A stretch of DNA of 64,000 bases, from the NCBI GenBank assembly GCA_040437565.1, contig JBDOQK010000059.1, positions 124,001-188,000 on the forward strand, in the 5' to 3' direction. The DNA is from Albugo candida (taxonomy: Eukaryota; Oomycota; Peronosporomycetes; Albuginales). Positions 43,179 through 53,626 of this stretch are shown here, one piece after another. The notes beneath the pieces are model-generated. The model worked only from the letters and a program-made list of their open reading frames with translations, made no database searches and was not told where the DNA came from. Made by a program: the position numbers and the translations under genes. The stretch's first letter is position 1. Each line of letters begins with the position of its first letter.

Positions 43179-44099
43179 TTATGATTCCTCGAGCGAAACC
43201 AACGTTTCCGGCAGAGGTACAATTGAATTTGCAGCGTGTTTGGCCGCAGTGATAGATGGACCTTTTATTGGGAAAGACAGCTGTGATAATGTATCAACAG
43301 TTGATCCGTAGGGAGCTGCCTCCAAAGTTGTGTTGACATTGACTGGTGACGATGTCTTCCTACTCACTTCCGATACGTTTCTCGCAGAAAGCATCGAAGT
43401 GTCTTGAGTCTGGTGAGAGGCTCCTGTACAGGAAGCATCCTTTATGCCGAAATGGTCTCCAGGAGTTGCAGAGGAGACGCGAACTGAAGTGCTGATTGCA
43501 GGCGTGTAACAGCGCTCTTGGATCCATCGCACGATTTGAGGCACATTTTCTCCACTAGCGGCACTCACTTTGATAGCTGCTGATGTCTGTATGAATTCTG
43601 ACTGACCAAGAATTATGTTGAGCAGCAAATACGAGTCCAGTATATTGTCAGGGATCAATTGAATGGAATCTAATTTATTGAGCACAATCATTTTATGTTT
43701 TTGCCTCATTTCTGAGTCGCTGAGAATGTTAAATAACTCGGATGCTGCACCGGGAAGCTGAGAAGGATTCGTGAGGTCAACTATGTAGATCCAAAAGTCA
43801 CAGGAGCGAAAGTAAAGATGCCACTTGGAGCTCAATTCTCCACCAATTTCACACAATGTCACTGTTCTGCTATTATCACACTGGAGCACTTGATGTTCAA
43901 CACCAATTGTCGGCTGTGTTTCTACATCGATCGAGTCCAGTTTTCCGCCCTGTGCGTAATTTGCATTAGAAGAGGGTAGTGCCGATAGTAAGCGACGAAA
44001 TGCGCTTTTATGCTGTTTTTGTCGCGATAGAAGGCTACATTGGCGTATTAGAACGGACTTGCCGACTCCATTCAAGCCCAAAATGAGACACGTTTTCAT
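43179..44099 (-). CDS. ARL16: ARF-like small GTPase, ARL16 type
   Basis: A single-exon frame of 306 residues from the ATG at 44099. The GTPase part (about residues 1-200) has P-loop GLNGVGKS (8-15), switch I TQPTIGVEHQ, the G3 region CEIGGELSSKWHLYFRSC, where ARL16 also has Glu-Leu-Gly-Gly in place of Trp-Asp-x-Gly-Gly, and the G4 motif LNKLD. The RSCDFWIYIVDLTNPSQL stretch and the WIQERC end also match ARL16. The N-terminal Gly for myristoylation of ARFs is absent, as in ARL16. A Ser/Thr-rich C-terminal tail of about 100 residues is extra. In animals ARL16 acts in ciliary protein export; here a flagellar role is plausible. Confidence 0.75.
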   Translation of the reverse strand: MKTCLILGLNGVGKSVLIRQCSLLSRQKQHKSAFRRLLSALPSSNANYAQGGKLDSIDVETQPTIGVEHQVLQCDNSRTVTLCEIGGELSSKWHLYFRSCDFWIYIVDLTNPSQLPGAASELFNILSDSEMRQKHKMIVLNKLDSIQLIPDNILDSYLLLNIILGQSEFIQTSAAIKVSAASGENVPQIVRWIQERCYTPAISTSVRVSSATPGDHFGIKDASCTGASHQTQDTSMLSARNVSEVSRKTSSPVNVNTTLEAAPYGSTVDTLSQLSFPIKGPSITAAKHAANSIVPLPETLVSLEES

Positions 44100-44524
44100 A
44101 CTAAAACACTTTCAGTGGACGACTCTGCAAAAGATTGTAACGTTACAAGGAAACGACTTGTAGTACACGCATTGTCAGTCGGAATTTATAGAAAGCAGCC
44201 CGCCTGTGTCTGATTATCGTCATGATTATAGTATAGTGCGAAAGGCACAAGTGCGTACTGATTTATTGACTCTTAGAAGTGATAAGACTGTGCCCGTAAT
44301 GGAATGCAATTCTAGGTGATACTGTACGATAACTTAAGTACGAATAAGACGTTTTTCGTGATTATGCTTTCCTAGAGAATATTTAGTTCCACGGTACTTG
44401 TGANNNNNNNNNNNNNNNNNNNNNNNNNNNNNNNNNNNNNNNNNNNNNNNNNNNNNNNNNNNNNNNNNNNNNNNNNNNNNNNNNNNNNNNNNNNNNNNNN
44501 NNNAGTTCCACGGTACTTGTGACC
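44100..44524. other. Shared upstream region of ARL16-like and GMPPB genes, contains gap 7
   Basis: The two genes point away from each other, so this interval holds both promoters. About a quarter is the gap. No motif recognised. Confidence 0.6.
44404..44503. other. Assembly gap 7 (100 N) with short duplicated flanks
   Basis: The 19 bases at 44385-44403 (AGTTCCACGGTACTTGTGA) recur at 44504-44522, just before the GMPPB start codon. Confidence 0.9.
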
Positions 44525-45784
44525 ATGAAGGCACTGATATTGGTCGGAGGATTTGGAACACGTTTGCGTCCACTAACGCTCTCATGCCCGAAACCTTTGG
44601 TGGAATTCTGCAATAAATCAGTTGTAGTTCACCAGATTGAAGCCCTTGTGGCTGTTGGCGTTACGGAAGTAGTTTTAGCCGTAAATTATCAGCCACAAGT
44701 GATGCTGCAAGCACTCTCTACAATGGAAGAAAAATACCACATCAAAATATCATGTTCACACGAATCAGAACCATTGGGAACAGCTGGTCCGCTGGCTCTC
44801 GCAAGGGATCTTTTAGATGATGGAGATCCATTCTTCGTTTTGAATAGCGATGTAATCTGTGAATACCCGCTGGAGGCCTTTTTAAGATTTCATCAAAGTC
44901 ACTCAGGAGAAGGCACGATCATGGTCACTCGAGTCGAGGAACCTTCCAAATATGGTGTAATCGTATCGGATGGAGACGGTCAGATTGAGAAGTTTATGGA
45001 GAAACCCCAAGAGTATGTCGGCAATCAGATCAATGCTGGTATCTATATATTTGATCGTACAATTTTAGATCGAATTCAGGTTTTTTTTACTATTTTTTTG
45101 GCATAAGCTTCCATTGCTTTATATTTGATTGATAGCTTCGACCAACATCAATTGAAAAGGAAGTTTTTCCCCAGATGGCCGCCGAAGGAAACCTATTTTC
45201 TATGCTGATGCCTGGCTATTGGATGGACATCGGTCAGCCGAAAGATTTCTTATCTGGAATGTGCTTGCATCTGGATTATTTACAGCGCATTAGCTCACAT
45301 GAGCTCACGAGTGGACCCAGATTCATTGGTAATGTTCTTGTGGTACGTATGTATCGTATGCAGATATTGATCGTCAAACCTTAACATGCATCCAACACGA
45401 AATAGGATCCCAGTGCTGTTGTCGGTGAAGCTTGCCTTATTGGACCGGATGTTGTCATCGGACCAAATTGCGTTATAGAAGATGGTGTGCGATTGTGCCG
45501 CACAACACTTTTACGAGGCGTCACAGTACGTGCCAATTCTTGGATTCATTCAACAATCGTCGGCTGGGGCTCCACAATTGGTCGATGGGTACGATCGCAT
45601 TATTGGAAGACGTACTCGCTTTTTCTGACTCAATCGTTCTTCTTCACAGTGTCGTCTGGAAGGAATTACCGTTGTGGGTGAAGATGTTCAGGTGAAAGAT
45701 GAAAAATTCATCAACGGAGGTCTCATTTTACCGCACAAAGCCATTTCCACCAACATTCCGGAGCCAGGGACCATAGTAATGTAG
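44525..45784 (+). CDS. GMPPB: Mannose-1-phosphate guanylyltransferase (GDP-mannose pyrophosphorylase)
   Basis: Four exons: 44525-45079, 45136-45342, 45406-45588 and 45650-45784, all introns 56-63 nt, GT-AG and phase 0; 359 residues. The enzyme makes GDP-mannose from mannose-1-phosphate and GTP in the cytosol, feeding N-glycans, GPI anchors and cell-wall mannose. The N-terminal nucleotidyltransferase domain has [20 protein letters not shown], the [10 protein letters not shown] metal-binding Asp, KFMEKPQ and NAGIYIFD. The [14 protein letters not shown] motif ends this domain. The C-terminal left-handed beta-helix (hexapeptide repeats [16 protein letters not shown]) and the ending [17 protein letters not shown] are as in GMPPB. 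Full length, no odd features. Confident. Confidence 0.93.
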
Positions 45785-45860
45785 ATAATCACATAATTTG
45801 TTACTTCATCCTATTATAAGTTTCTAATAAGAGCCACACTACTTGCGCGCTAGTCAAACA

Positions 45861-47914
45861 ATGTCTAGCGCACGGAAATCCGTAAAGGGAGTCGAAAATA
45901 AAGGTGGTTTGACTGGTCGGCGCAAGCGCCAGGAGACTCTTCTGGGTATACGTAAAGCGAAAAAAGAAGACGTCTACGCGACAAGACGAAATTTGAAGGC
46001 AAATCGACCGAAAGGCACCATCGACGAAGAGAACAATGCTGTGAATCCAACCGGATCGGACGCAAATTCGAAGAAAGATCTGCTTGACAACATCGCTGCT
46101 CGGTCTCAATCCTTGCTCATCGGTACTACAGCTACTTACAATGATGAATTTTCGTTGTAACGCTGCTATACGTGTCACCAGGAATCCAGCATGCAGATCC
46201 AGTGACGCGTCAGAAATCCGTCAGAGGGTTTGTGTACCTCTTATCAAGTGGTGTTCCTTCTTTGTTTGATGAATCGGACTCGCAACATTCCGGACTTTGG
46301 AACACTATTTTGACAGCATTACCGTGGTTTCTTCAGGTACTTAATGAACCTATCCAAAATACAAGGTCGCTGGAAATTCACTCGGATGCGGCATTTGCGC
46401 TGCGATTTATTTCGTCAATGGAAAAAGCGACGTTTGTCATTCAAGCAGGCGCCGTTCCCCGACTGGTGCAATTGTTTCAATCAGGTATATCCGATCTGCA
46501 GATTCAAGCAGCTTGGTGCCTTGGGAATATCGCTTCAGAATCGTCTCAATGCTGTACGGAGGTAATTCAGCAGTTTCCTCCGTCACTCGTACTACCCCAT
46601 ATACAAATGGCTACACCCTCACTTCGAAGAGCTGCAGTGTGGTTACTGCGAAGTTTGATTGAGTACCCCGATGTACTAGAAAAACATAATGCATTGAGCA
46701 ATACCGTCAAAAAGGAGATTGTGAATGTCATATGTAATGTGATCCTTCATTTAGCTCGAGATAAAATCAATGCGGTAAAACAAAGCAGCTTGCAAGGGCA
46801 AAGCGCAGCATCAGTTGTCGCGCCAGCTTTGATCTCTCCTTGGCGGCTATTCGAAATATCGACTGGGAAGCCATCTCCAAATGACGTTGCGGTTGTTCGA
46901 TACTTACGACCAGTGGATGAGAGCAGGGTTGAAGTCGTCGATGTCGATGTGAATTTCGAAACTGGAGAAAATATGGTTTTTACCGCCCAGATATCGGATC
47001 TTCGGCCAATGCCGGTGGTTGATGAATCACTGAGTAATGATGGCAATGATTCTGACGAGGAAGATCCTGAACTAACAGAAGAAGTTGTTTTGACACTTTG
47101 CGACAGTTGCTGGTCTCTTGTTGAGCTGACTGTATTTGATCAAGAAATGACCGAAGTTATCGTCGCATCAGGCGTTTGTAATTATATAGTGGAATTATTA
47201 TATATCACCCAAAGCGCTGTGGTAGTATCTCCTGTACTGAGATTATTGGGAAACATCGTTTCTGGTGAATTGAGTTGCTGTCAGGCAGTCATCGATGCAG
47301 GTTTACTATCCGCCATGCCTGTGGTCTTGTCCAACGTAAGTCGATCAGTCAGAGAAGAAGCTTGCTGGATACTCTCAAATATTGCCGGTGGTCAAGAGCA
47401 GCAGGTGACTGCTATGCTACACGCTCCAAATGTCCTCGCCGCGCTGGTAGAACAAATGTCTTGGGCAGAATATCGTGTTCGAAGAGAAGCTACTTGGGCG
47501 CTATGCAACATAATCGTGCAAAGCAGCGCTGATAGCATCCTGGATCTTATCGGACTTGGTGTTTTGCGATCGTTTTGTCCTCTCTTAGATGAGTGGGAGG
47601 ACCCAATGCTAGAAATGGTGATTCTAGAGACTATGGAAAATCTATTGAGCAAAAACCCACACGAAGGACGCGTTGTCTTGGAAGAGAGTGGCTGTCTTGG
47701 AAAATTGGAAGAGCTGTGCTACGATCAAAATCAGGATGTTAGTGCAATGGCTTCTTCACTTATTGACACGTTTTTCAGCTCAGAAAGCAATGATCACGAC
47801 GAAAGTGAGTCGATAGGTCCATCCATCGTGAGTCAAAATGGTTTAAATTCTGAAGGCAGCAGTAAAGCCTTCAATTTTCGGCCAGTGGAGCAGGGAGTTG
47901 AATTCAAATTTTGA
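45861..47914 (+). CDS. Importin alpha (karyopherin), with an unusual insertion
   Basis: Two exons, 45861-46122 and 46182-47914, with a 59-nt intron splitting a Gly codon; 664 residues. The ATG at 45861 is chosen because it gives the basic importin-beta-binding region directly (GRRKRQETLLGIRKAKKEDV). Armadillo repeats follow, with the Trp and Asn pairs that bind nuclear localisation signals: QAAWCLGNIAS, RRAAVWLLRSL, REEACWILSNIAGG and RREATWALCNI. It carries NLS cargo into the nucleus with importin beta. Between residues about 290 and 390 an insert with an acidic tract (NDGNDSDEEDPELTEE) and a beta-like segment (GKPSPNDVAVVRYLRP) interrupts the repeats; ordinary importin alpha lacks this. The gene follows GMPPB by 76 bp. 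Confidence 0.88.
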
Positions 47915-50025
47915 GTTTTTGTCTTTCAGCGAATGATGCAAATTAATTACTTATATAAAAATCTCTTCAAGTGATGAAAGCATAGAAAAGTATCGATTCC
48001 GTTAGAAAAAGTAGAGTCAATTTGCAGTCAAAGATTCCAAAAGTGATGCAATTTATCAATCGCGTCAAATTGGGTAAGCTCTGCGTCTGTCGCCTTTTGT
48101 CAAGTCATGTTGTAATCATGCGTCAAATACAACAGACTTTGCGCATGAGGTGAATATATGATATTCGGTGACGCTACGCTTAACACAGCTCTCTTCAGAC
48201 CAATCGCAAGATCCCACGTCGCAAAGAGAGCACCGTGTAGTGAAGCTTAATGCAAATAAAAACGCTTGTAAATGATAGAAAATATTTGTCAGCCTACGAC
48301 TTGAAGGCTGAATCGAAGACGAATCTTTTCTATTTGAACAAATTTCACGTAAGTGGAATGGAGTTATAATAGTACGAAGACTGTGAAGCGATATATAGTC
48401 CTGTCTTTCAACTACAATCAGATAAACCTCGCTAGATAATGTGACCTAGCATCCAATTTGTGTGTATCATTAAAAAGACTCGCATTGCCTTAAACAGTCG
48501 TACGAATTCAATAAAGGTGTCCGTACCGTATCATTTACTGATAGTTTCAGCAATCGCTTGTACAACAAATGTAGCTCAGAGTAGCGCAGTTCTTGACTAT
48601 CGTCAGGTATTGTAAGCTCCTAATGATTTGCACGTTCGGCTGACTGCATTATAGAGATTAACGTCGAAACCCACGACGTACTGAGCGACTTCTCAAGTTT
48701 GATGATTCGAAGAGGTGATCTCAAGGAGGCAACACGCGATCATCCAAGTCTCACAACACAATTTCAGCATTGATCCAGAACTATTCTTCGAATTATCGTT
48801 TCCGACTTTTTCCAACGACTCGATACCGCGGCGCACGTGTTGCGACGTAGCGCATATCTACAATGTCGGTGCACTGCATCGCCGAGGTGTGCATTACTTT
48901 CCGGTTGATCTCGTTTCTGCGAGGCGTCAAGTGCCCGAATAGTGTTCCAGCCTTCGCTGCCTGTCATCCATGTCTCTGAGGTGGTTGTTCATACCAGGCT
49001 ATATAGGTGTCGTCTAATCCGCTGTACTTAAGCTTTTGTCGACCTTGACATCTCAGACGTTGCTAGTAGCGTTTCGCGGACCACAATTTGTTTAGTAGCA
49101 ACTGATATGAAGTAGTATAAAAATGCATTATCATTCTGAATGAGAATACCACAATTGGGTGTGATAATTCTGCCATGCTCTCACCGCTAAAAAGATGCAA
49201 CAAACATGGACGAATGGGGAACAGACGTGAGCACAGTCTATTACTTGGGAATTTTAAATCTCCTTTACTTGCCTTGCGCTGAGTTTTCTCTGTACCTGAT
49301 AAAAAGCGTGTGCATTCGTTCCCCTTGTTTAAATGATTGATCAAGTTACTTGGAGGATGTCAAATTTCAAAGTGACACTTACACAACGCATTTTCACTAT
49401 AGCAAGCATTGATTGAGCCCACTGATACAAGCGAAAGGTTCTTTTACACCTCATAGCCTTAAAAGTTTATCAGGAGTATTCGATCGCGCATTGGAGACTT
49501 CATGACCTACGAAGTCTATTGAGTTTCTAAAAGCTCTCCGCTCTATGCTGAAAAGCGATATCGATGTCACAAACACACTGAACGTTATTGATATGAATGC
49601 AACTTTCTCAAACTATGTGTTGCAGGTCACAGATGCGACAATGATATTTATTGCATTGGATTGATTCACAGCGCCAAAATCGCCAAACGGATTCTCCACA
49701 AATATCACAAATTGAACATTTTTTAAGATAGTCCCAATTCGTGGCACAGTTATGAGAATACCGTCTCAATGTGTCTATGACTCCATGAGAGGCGGAATCA
49801 CACTGTCGGGATCGACGAGTTGCTCTGTGTCACTCCATCAATAGTTACGATTGCCTTCATGGGGAACTCCTTCACGTACAACATAACAATGGAAGCTTAG
49901 TAAATAATGACCATGCTGATACTGGTGTAGGGTCATTGGGAGATCGGATCACTAACAGCAGCTCATGGATGAAGCAGAAGTGACTACTACATGTGTTGCA
50001 TCCCTCGGATTTTGTGGGCGACATT
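47915..50025. other. Intergenic stretch
   Basis: About 2.1 kb. A plus-strand frame at 48715-48942 has a partly protein-like sequence (SIDPELFFELSFPTFSNDS) without an ATG or family. Nothing else recognised. Confidence 0.45.
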
Positions 50026-50823
50026 CTAATTCCGATGGAGAAGCTTGGCTCCTCGAAGGCGTTTACGTTGACGAAGCACCGGATCGGCAACGGAAGAGCG
50101 TTTTGGTAGCTGCGTGCTCTCGTGCATGAAAGTCGGAGCTTGATTGATTGCGGTGGGTTTATCTTTGCTCTTCTGATCCACATTGACTTTATCCTTCGAT
50201 CTTTCCACCTCCTCAGTGAATATAGATATATGCTTCTCACGATGTATTCCAATAAGAAGCGACTGGAGAACATTTGTGCATGTATCCGATTTGGGCTCCA
50301 ACAATATCAGGTCGACACGACCTACAATAATGTGCTCATCCCCAATGCATCAAAATCATTTGTCCGTTGCTACCTTTGCGGATAATTGTTTCAGCGAATT
50401 GATATTTGATGATGAACTGAACGCTACATTCTCCGGCTTCGAATGATGCACCCAGCATATCCGGCTTTTTCAGGGACTCCTAAAAGGCTCCGTTTAAAAC
50501 TGATACACAACGAGCGGAAAGTACCTCTAAGATGACCGAGAAATCCTCCAAATTCATTGTAATTCCAATTGTGTCCATCTGTGCGACAAAATAACAAACA
50601 TATTGCGTTGTTTGCGATAATTGCTTACGTGTCGTGACCATTGATCAGTATCCATAAAGCATTCATATAGGCCTTCATGAATCGTTCTGTTTTCCCGCTC
50701 CGTATAAATGAGAGCTGTAAACTGATATTCCAATCTCCGATTTGGAGAATTTCTTACGTATAAGAGGCATTGCTGACTCTTTGTCGATCCATTGAATCGA
50801 TACGAGAAAATCATCTTCCGCAT
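50026..50823 (-). CDS. Four-exon gene, possible XRCC4/PAXX-fold protein
   Basis: Exons 50629-50823, 50525-50578, 50374-50479 and 50026-50321 with introns of 50, 45 and 52 nt, all GT-AG; the total is exactly 217 codons, 216 residues. The start is the ATG at 50823. Each single exon is short, so the gene is easily missed. The head (residues about 1-125) alternates beta strands, with LYECFMDTDQWSRH, then a helix (FSVILEESLKKPDMLG) and strands ECSVQFIIKYQFAETIIRKG and VDLILLEPK. This order resembles the head of XRCC4, XLF and PAXX (non-homologous end-joining scaffolds) and related SAS-6-type folds. The tail is charged and ends basic (RQRKRLRGAKLLHRN). Splicing is well supported; the fold is a hypothesis. 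Confidence 0.6.
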
Positions 50824-50962
50824 CCAATTCCCAATATAGTGTCTACCGGTACAGCAACTCGGTATGGATTGCCCGACGCTCTTATGACATATTTTGAGCG
50901 TGCGCGTTCAGTTCCCGTCCTCGTAAGCGTTCGAATGTCATATACACTTATTACTTTATCAA

Positions 50963-51478
50963 ATGGCAATGGGTATGAATTCTTTTGGTAGTTATCGAAT
51001 GCACTAAGACGAGAATTTTTATGTAGATAATTTACCTTGTGGTGCTGGCTTCCGCGTACCTCTCGTCAGTACTCTAACGAAACGATCAAAATCGCTAGCG
51101 CTTTCATCGTCTAACAGCGCTACTGCAGCGTCTAATCTCGTGAAAAAGCCTCAGGAGACGAAAGCGCAGGGTTTTCGGCAGCAATTGACAGAACGTAGCA
51201 CCAGAACGCACTCGAAAGAGCTCAATAAAGCGTTGAGGACTAGAAATGCGGCAATTTCGAATAGCATCCATATTCCAAATCGCGTAGAAGTGGAGAAAAG
51301 TATCATGATAGAGCAAGCAAAATCGCAAAGAAGAGCCGAGATTTATGCATTAAATACCATCTTGCGACAACTTCAGCAGGAAAAAATAGCTCAATACATA
51401 CACCAACAACGTTTGATGCGAGAAATGCAGCACATATCTTCGACTGAGATGAATTTGGTCGCTGCCATAGGAGTTTGA
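50963..51478 (+). CDS. Small helical protein, unknown, with a very short first exon
   Basis: The main exon (51027-51478) is open to the acceptor TATGTAG at 51026 and encodes an Arg/Gln-rich helical protein (QAKSQRRAEIYALNTILRQL near the middle). It has no ATG until late, so an upstream exon is needed. A 10-nt exon at 50963-50972 (ATGGCAATGG), spliced by a 54-nt GT-AG intron, gives the right phase and 153 residues. This first exon is a best guess. The gene is divergent from the four-exon gene with about 140 bp between start codons, suggesting a shared promoter. Function unknown. Confidence 0.5.
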
Positions 51479-51737
51479 TTCATTATTATTAAATAAATCA
51501 AAGGAACAATATTGCCCGGGCTTTTACTGATGTACCCTCAATGACCCAATTTCGCTGTTACGCTTTTACCTGACGAAAATCCAATACAAGTACCACTGAC
51601 TCTGATGTATGAGTCGATCCTACCACGTGTCGTGGTACCTGCGATAACGACAGCTACGCAGGAGTGACAAATTCATCATAATTACTCATCCAAATAAAGA
51701 CAATTATTCCTATCAAATCACGCCGCTGATCGATACG

Positions 51738-53591
51738 ATGACTTGGACCAACAGTCCGATTCGGACCACAAAGCTGACCGTATGTCGAAGAAACTCGATC
51801 GGTAAAGCATCAGTGCTCTATATGATGTGGCAGCTGATTGTCTTAATCGTTGGCACATGCTTTCTCACGCTTATCATTTTGCATCAATGGCACCTCGAAA
51901 AGCTCCAACACCCAACGCATCGATTTTTAGAAATGATTGCAAGAAGTAAAGGTGTTCAAGTCACATTGACCCCACGCATAGGATCCACATCGAGCCCAGA
52001 GAACACAAAGTTTAAGGCCATCTTGTTTCCTGTCAAAACCAAAGTTGATGATCGCACTATCCGATTCGATGGACAGCTTTCGTACAGTGTCGGGCATCGA
52101 GAATTTAAATTCACATTACTGGAGAACCGGGGCTTTGTCACAATACGCAACCAAACGTCGGGAGCCGTACTTATCACAAAATGCCTGGAACCAGCAAACG
52201 TACCTCCACTTCATCTCATCACAGATGCCGTTCGTTCGGCACGAGTTATAGACGAGATTTCGTCACATGAATTTAGCATCGAGTGTGGTGATGGAAAGCT
52301 CGTCGAAGTATTATTTACGGATGAGCCATACGTGTTCTGTGCTGGGAACACATCTCATGTGGTCGATAAAATCCACGGTGAGGACCTAGAAGCAGCTATA
52401 GAGCTTTTTTATGAGCACACAGAAACAACTCCGTCGAGAAGTATTCTGACAATCCCAGAAAACCTTCATTTTGGATCATGTCGTCATCTTGATCAGGACA
52501 ACTATGACTCGGATGACCTCGATGAATCCTCGTTAGCTGATTTTGGTTTGAATTCTGAAAACTCGCCGAGTGTCGCGGGGGCTGTTAAATCACACATCAA
52601 CAAAGCTCATCGTCGTCTTCGCTCGCTGTATCAGAGAACCATCCAACCACACATTCAAAGACTTCAAAATCGTGCTTTGGATGTGATGGCTATCTCAAGA
52701 GGTCAGCGAAGATTAGGCGCCTTCAAAACATTACGATGCAAAAATTGCAAAGGTGGAAAGAAAGTGTGCGTGTTCGTTCACGGATATAGACGAAAGGGAC
52801 TCAAGCCTGGAATCTCTGAACAGACCTCTTTCAAAGAGTATTGGGGAAGTATTCAAAAACATGTCCCGTGTTGCTCCTCGAGCACGTTTTTGCGTCTCGA
52901 TACAATGCGCCATGCATGGATGAGCAGAAATCTCACTTCAAAAGTATGTGAAGCTGCAATCCGACTGACAGGTAGTAAGAATCCAATGAGTCTGGAAAAT
53001 ATCGCTTTGATCGGTCACTCGATGGGCAATTTGATCATAGCTGCAGCGGTTCTCAATAATGAATGTGCGATCGGTCCAACATCAATGTGGATATCGTTGC
53101 AAGGTCCTTTCGTTGGTACAGAGACTGCCAGTGTATCGAAAAAGTTGTGTGCCTCTGAGGGACCCGCCCGACAAGCTCTAGAAGCATTAAGGCTTTGTCC
53201 ATACACAGTAGCAGCTGAGTCGCTTCAATATATCACGTCGAGATACATGACACCGGATATACGACATTGGTATGCAAAGGCGCTGAATGTTCATCGCAAA
53301 ATGGCTACATCTTGTCTGTGTGGTGTGAACACAGTGGGGCTCTTGAGTCCGCATTCGGTGATGTATGGGATGCTGAGTTCAGTCACACCACATCACACTC
53401 CTAGTGACGGTGTAGTGGAGATTCGGAGCTGCAAAGGGCTTTTCACTTACGATATGTTTGCGAGAACATACTACAAAAACAGATTTTATGAAGCTAGTAT
53501 CAATCATGGCGATGGACGTTTTCTCCATGGAGACGGATGGTGGGGAGCGAATCGAAAACCAATAGCCTGGCTTCAGTGTCAATTTGCCTGA
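51738..53591 (+). CDS. Membrane-anchored alpha/beta hydrolase, lipase-like
   Basis: A single-exon frame of 617 residues from the ATG at 51738. One transmembrane helix lies near the N-terminus (about 27-48, LIVLIVGTCFLTLIIL), so the rest is probably lumenal or outside the cell. An N-terminal half of unknown fold (about 60-230) and an acidic linker precede the hydrolase. KKVCVFVHGYRRKG (about 341-354) has the HG oxyanion motif and ALIGHSMGN has the GxSxG elbow with Ser near 428. Possible Asp and His partners are SDGVVE (about 555-560) and the NHGDG stretch near the C-terminus. Reaction and substrate are unknown; an esterase or lipase is inferred from the motif order. Confidence 0.65.
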   Translation: MTWTNSPIRTTKLTVCRRNSIGKASVLYMMWQLIVLIVGTCFLTLIILHQWHLEKLQHPTHRFLEMIARSKGVQVTLTPRIGSTSSPENTKFKAILFPVKTKVDDRTIRFDGQLSYSVGHREFKFTLLENRGFVTIRNQTSGAVLITKCLEPANVPPLHLITDAVRSARVIDEISSHEFSIECGDGKLVEVLFTDEPYVFCAGNTSHVVDKIHGEDLEAAIELFYEHTETTPSRSILTIPENLHFGSCRHLDQDNYDSDDLDESSLADFGLNSENSPSVAGAVKSHINKAHRRLRSLYQRTIQPHIQRLQNRALDVMAISRGQRRLGAFKTLRCKNCKGGKKVCVFVHGYRRKGLKPGISEQTSFKEYWGSIQKHVPCCSSSTFLRLDTMRHAWMSRNLTSKVCEAAIRLTGSKNPMSLENIALIGHSMGNLIIAAAVLNNECAIGPTSMWISLQGPFVGTETASVSKKLCASEGPARQALEALRLCPYTVAAESLQYITSRYMTPDIRHWYAKALNVHRKMATSCLCGVNTVGLLSPHSVMYGMLSSVTPHHTPSDGVVEIRSCKGLFTYDMFARTYYKNRFYEASINHGDGRFLHGDGWWGANRKPIAWLQCQFA

Positions 53592-53626
53592 ATCTGTATG
53601 AATTTGATAATTATACTTTCTGTTTG

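Noticed and set aside
49872-50273. 133-codon minus-strand frame
   Set aside because: It overlaps exon 4 of the four-exon gene in another frame, and only that gene has consistent splicing.
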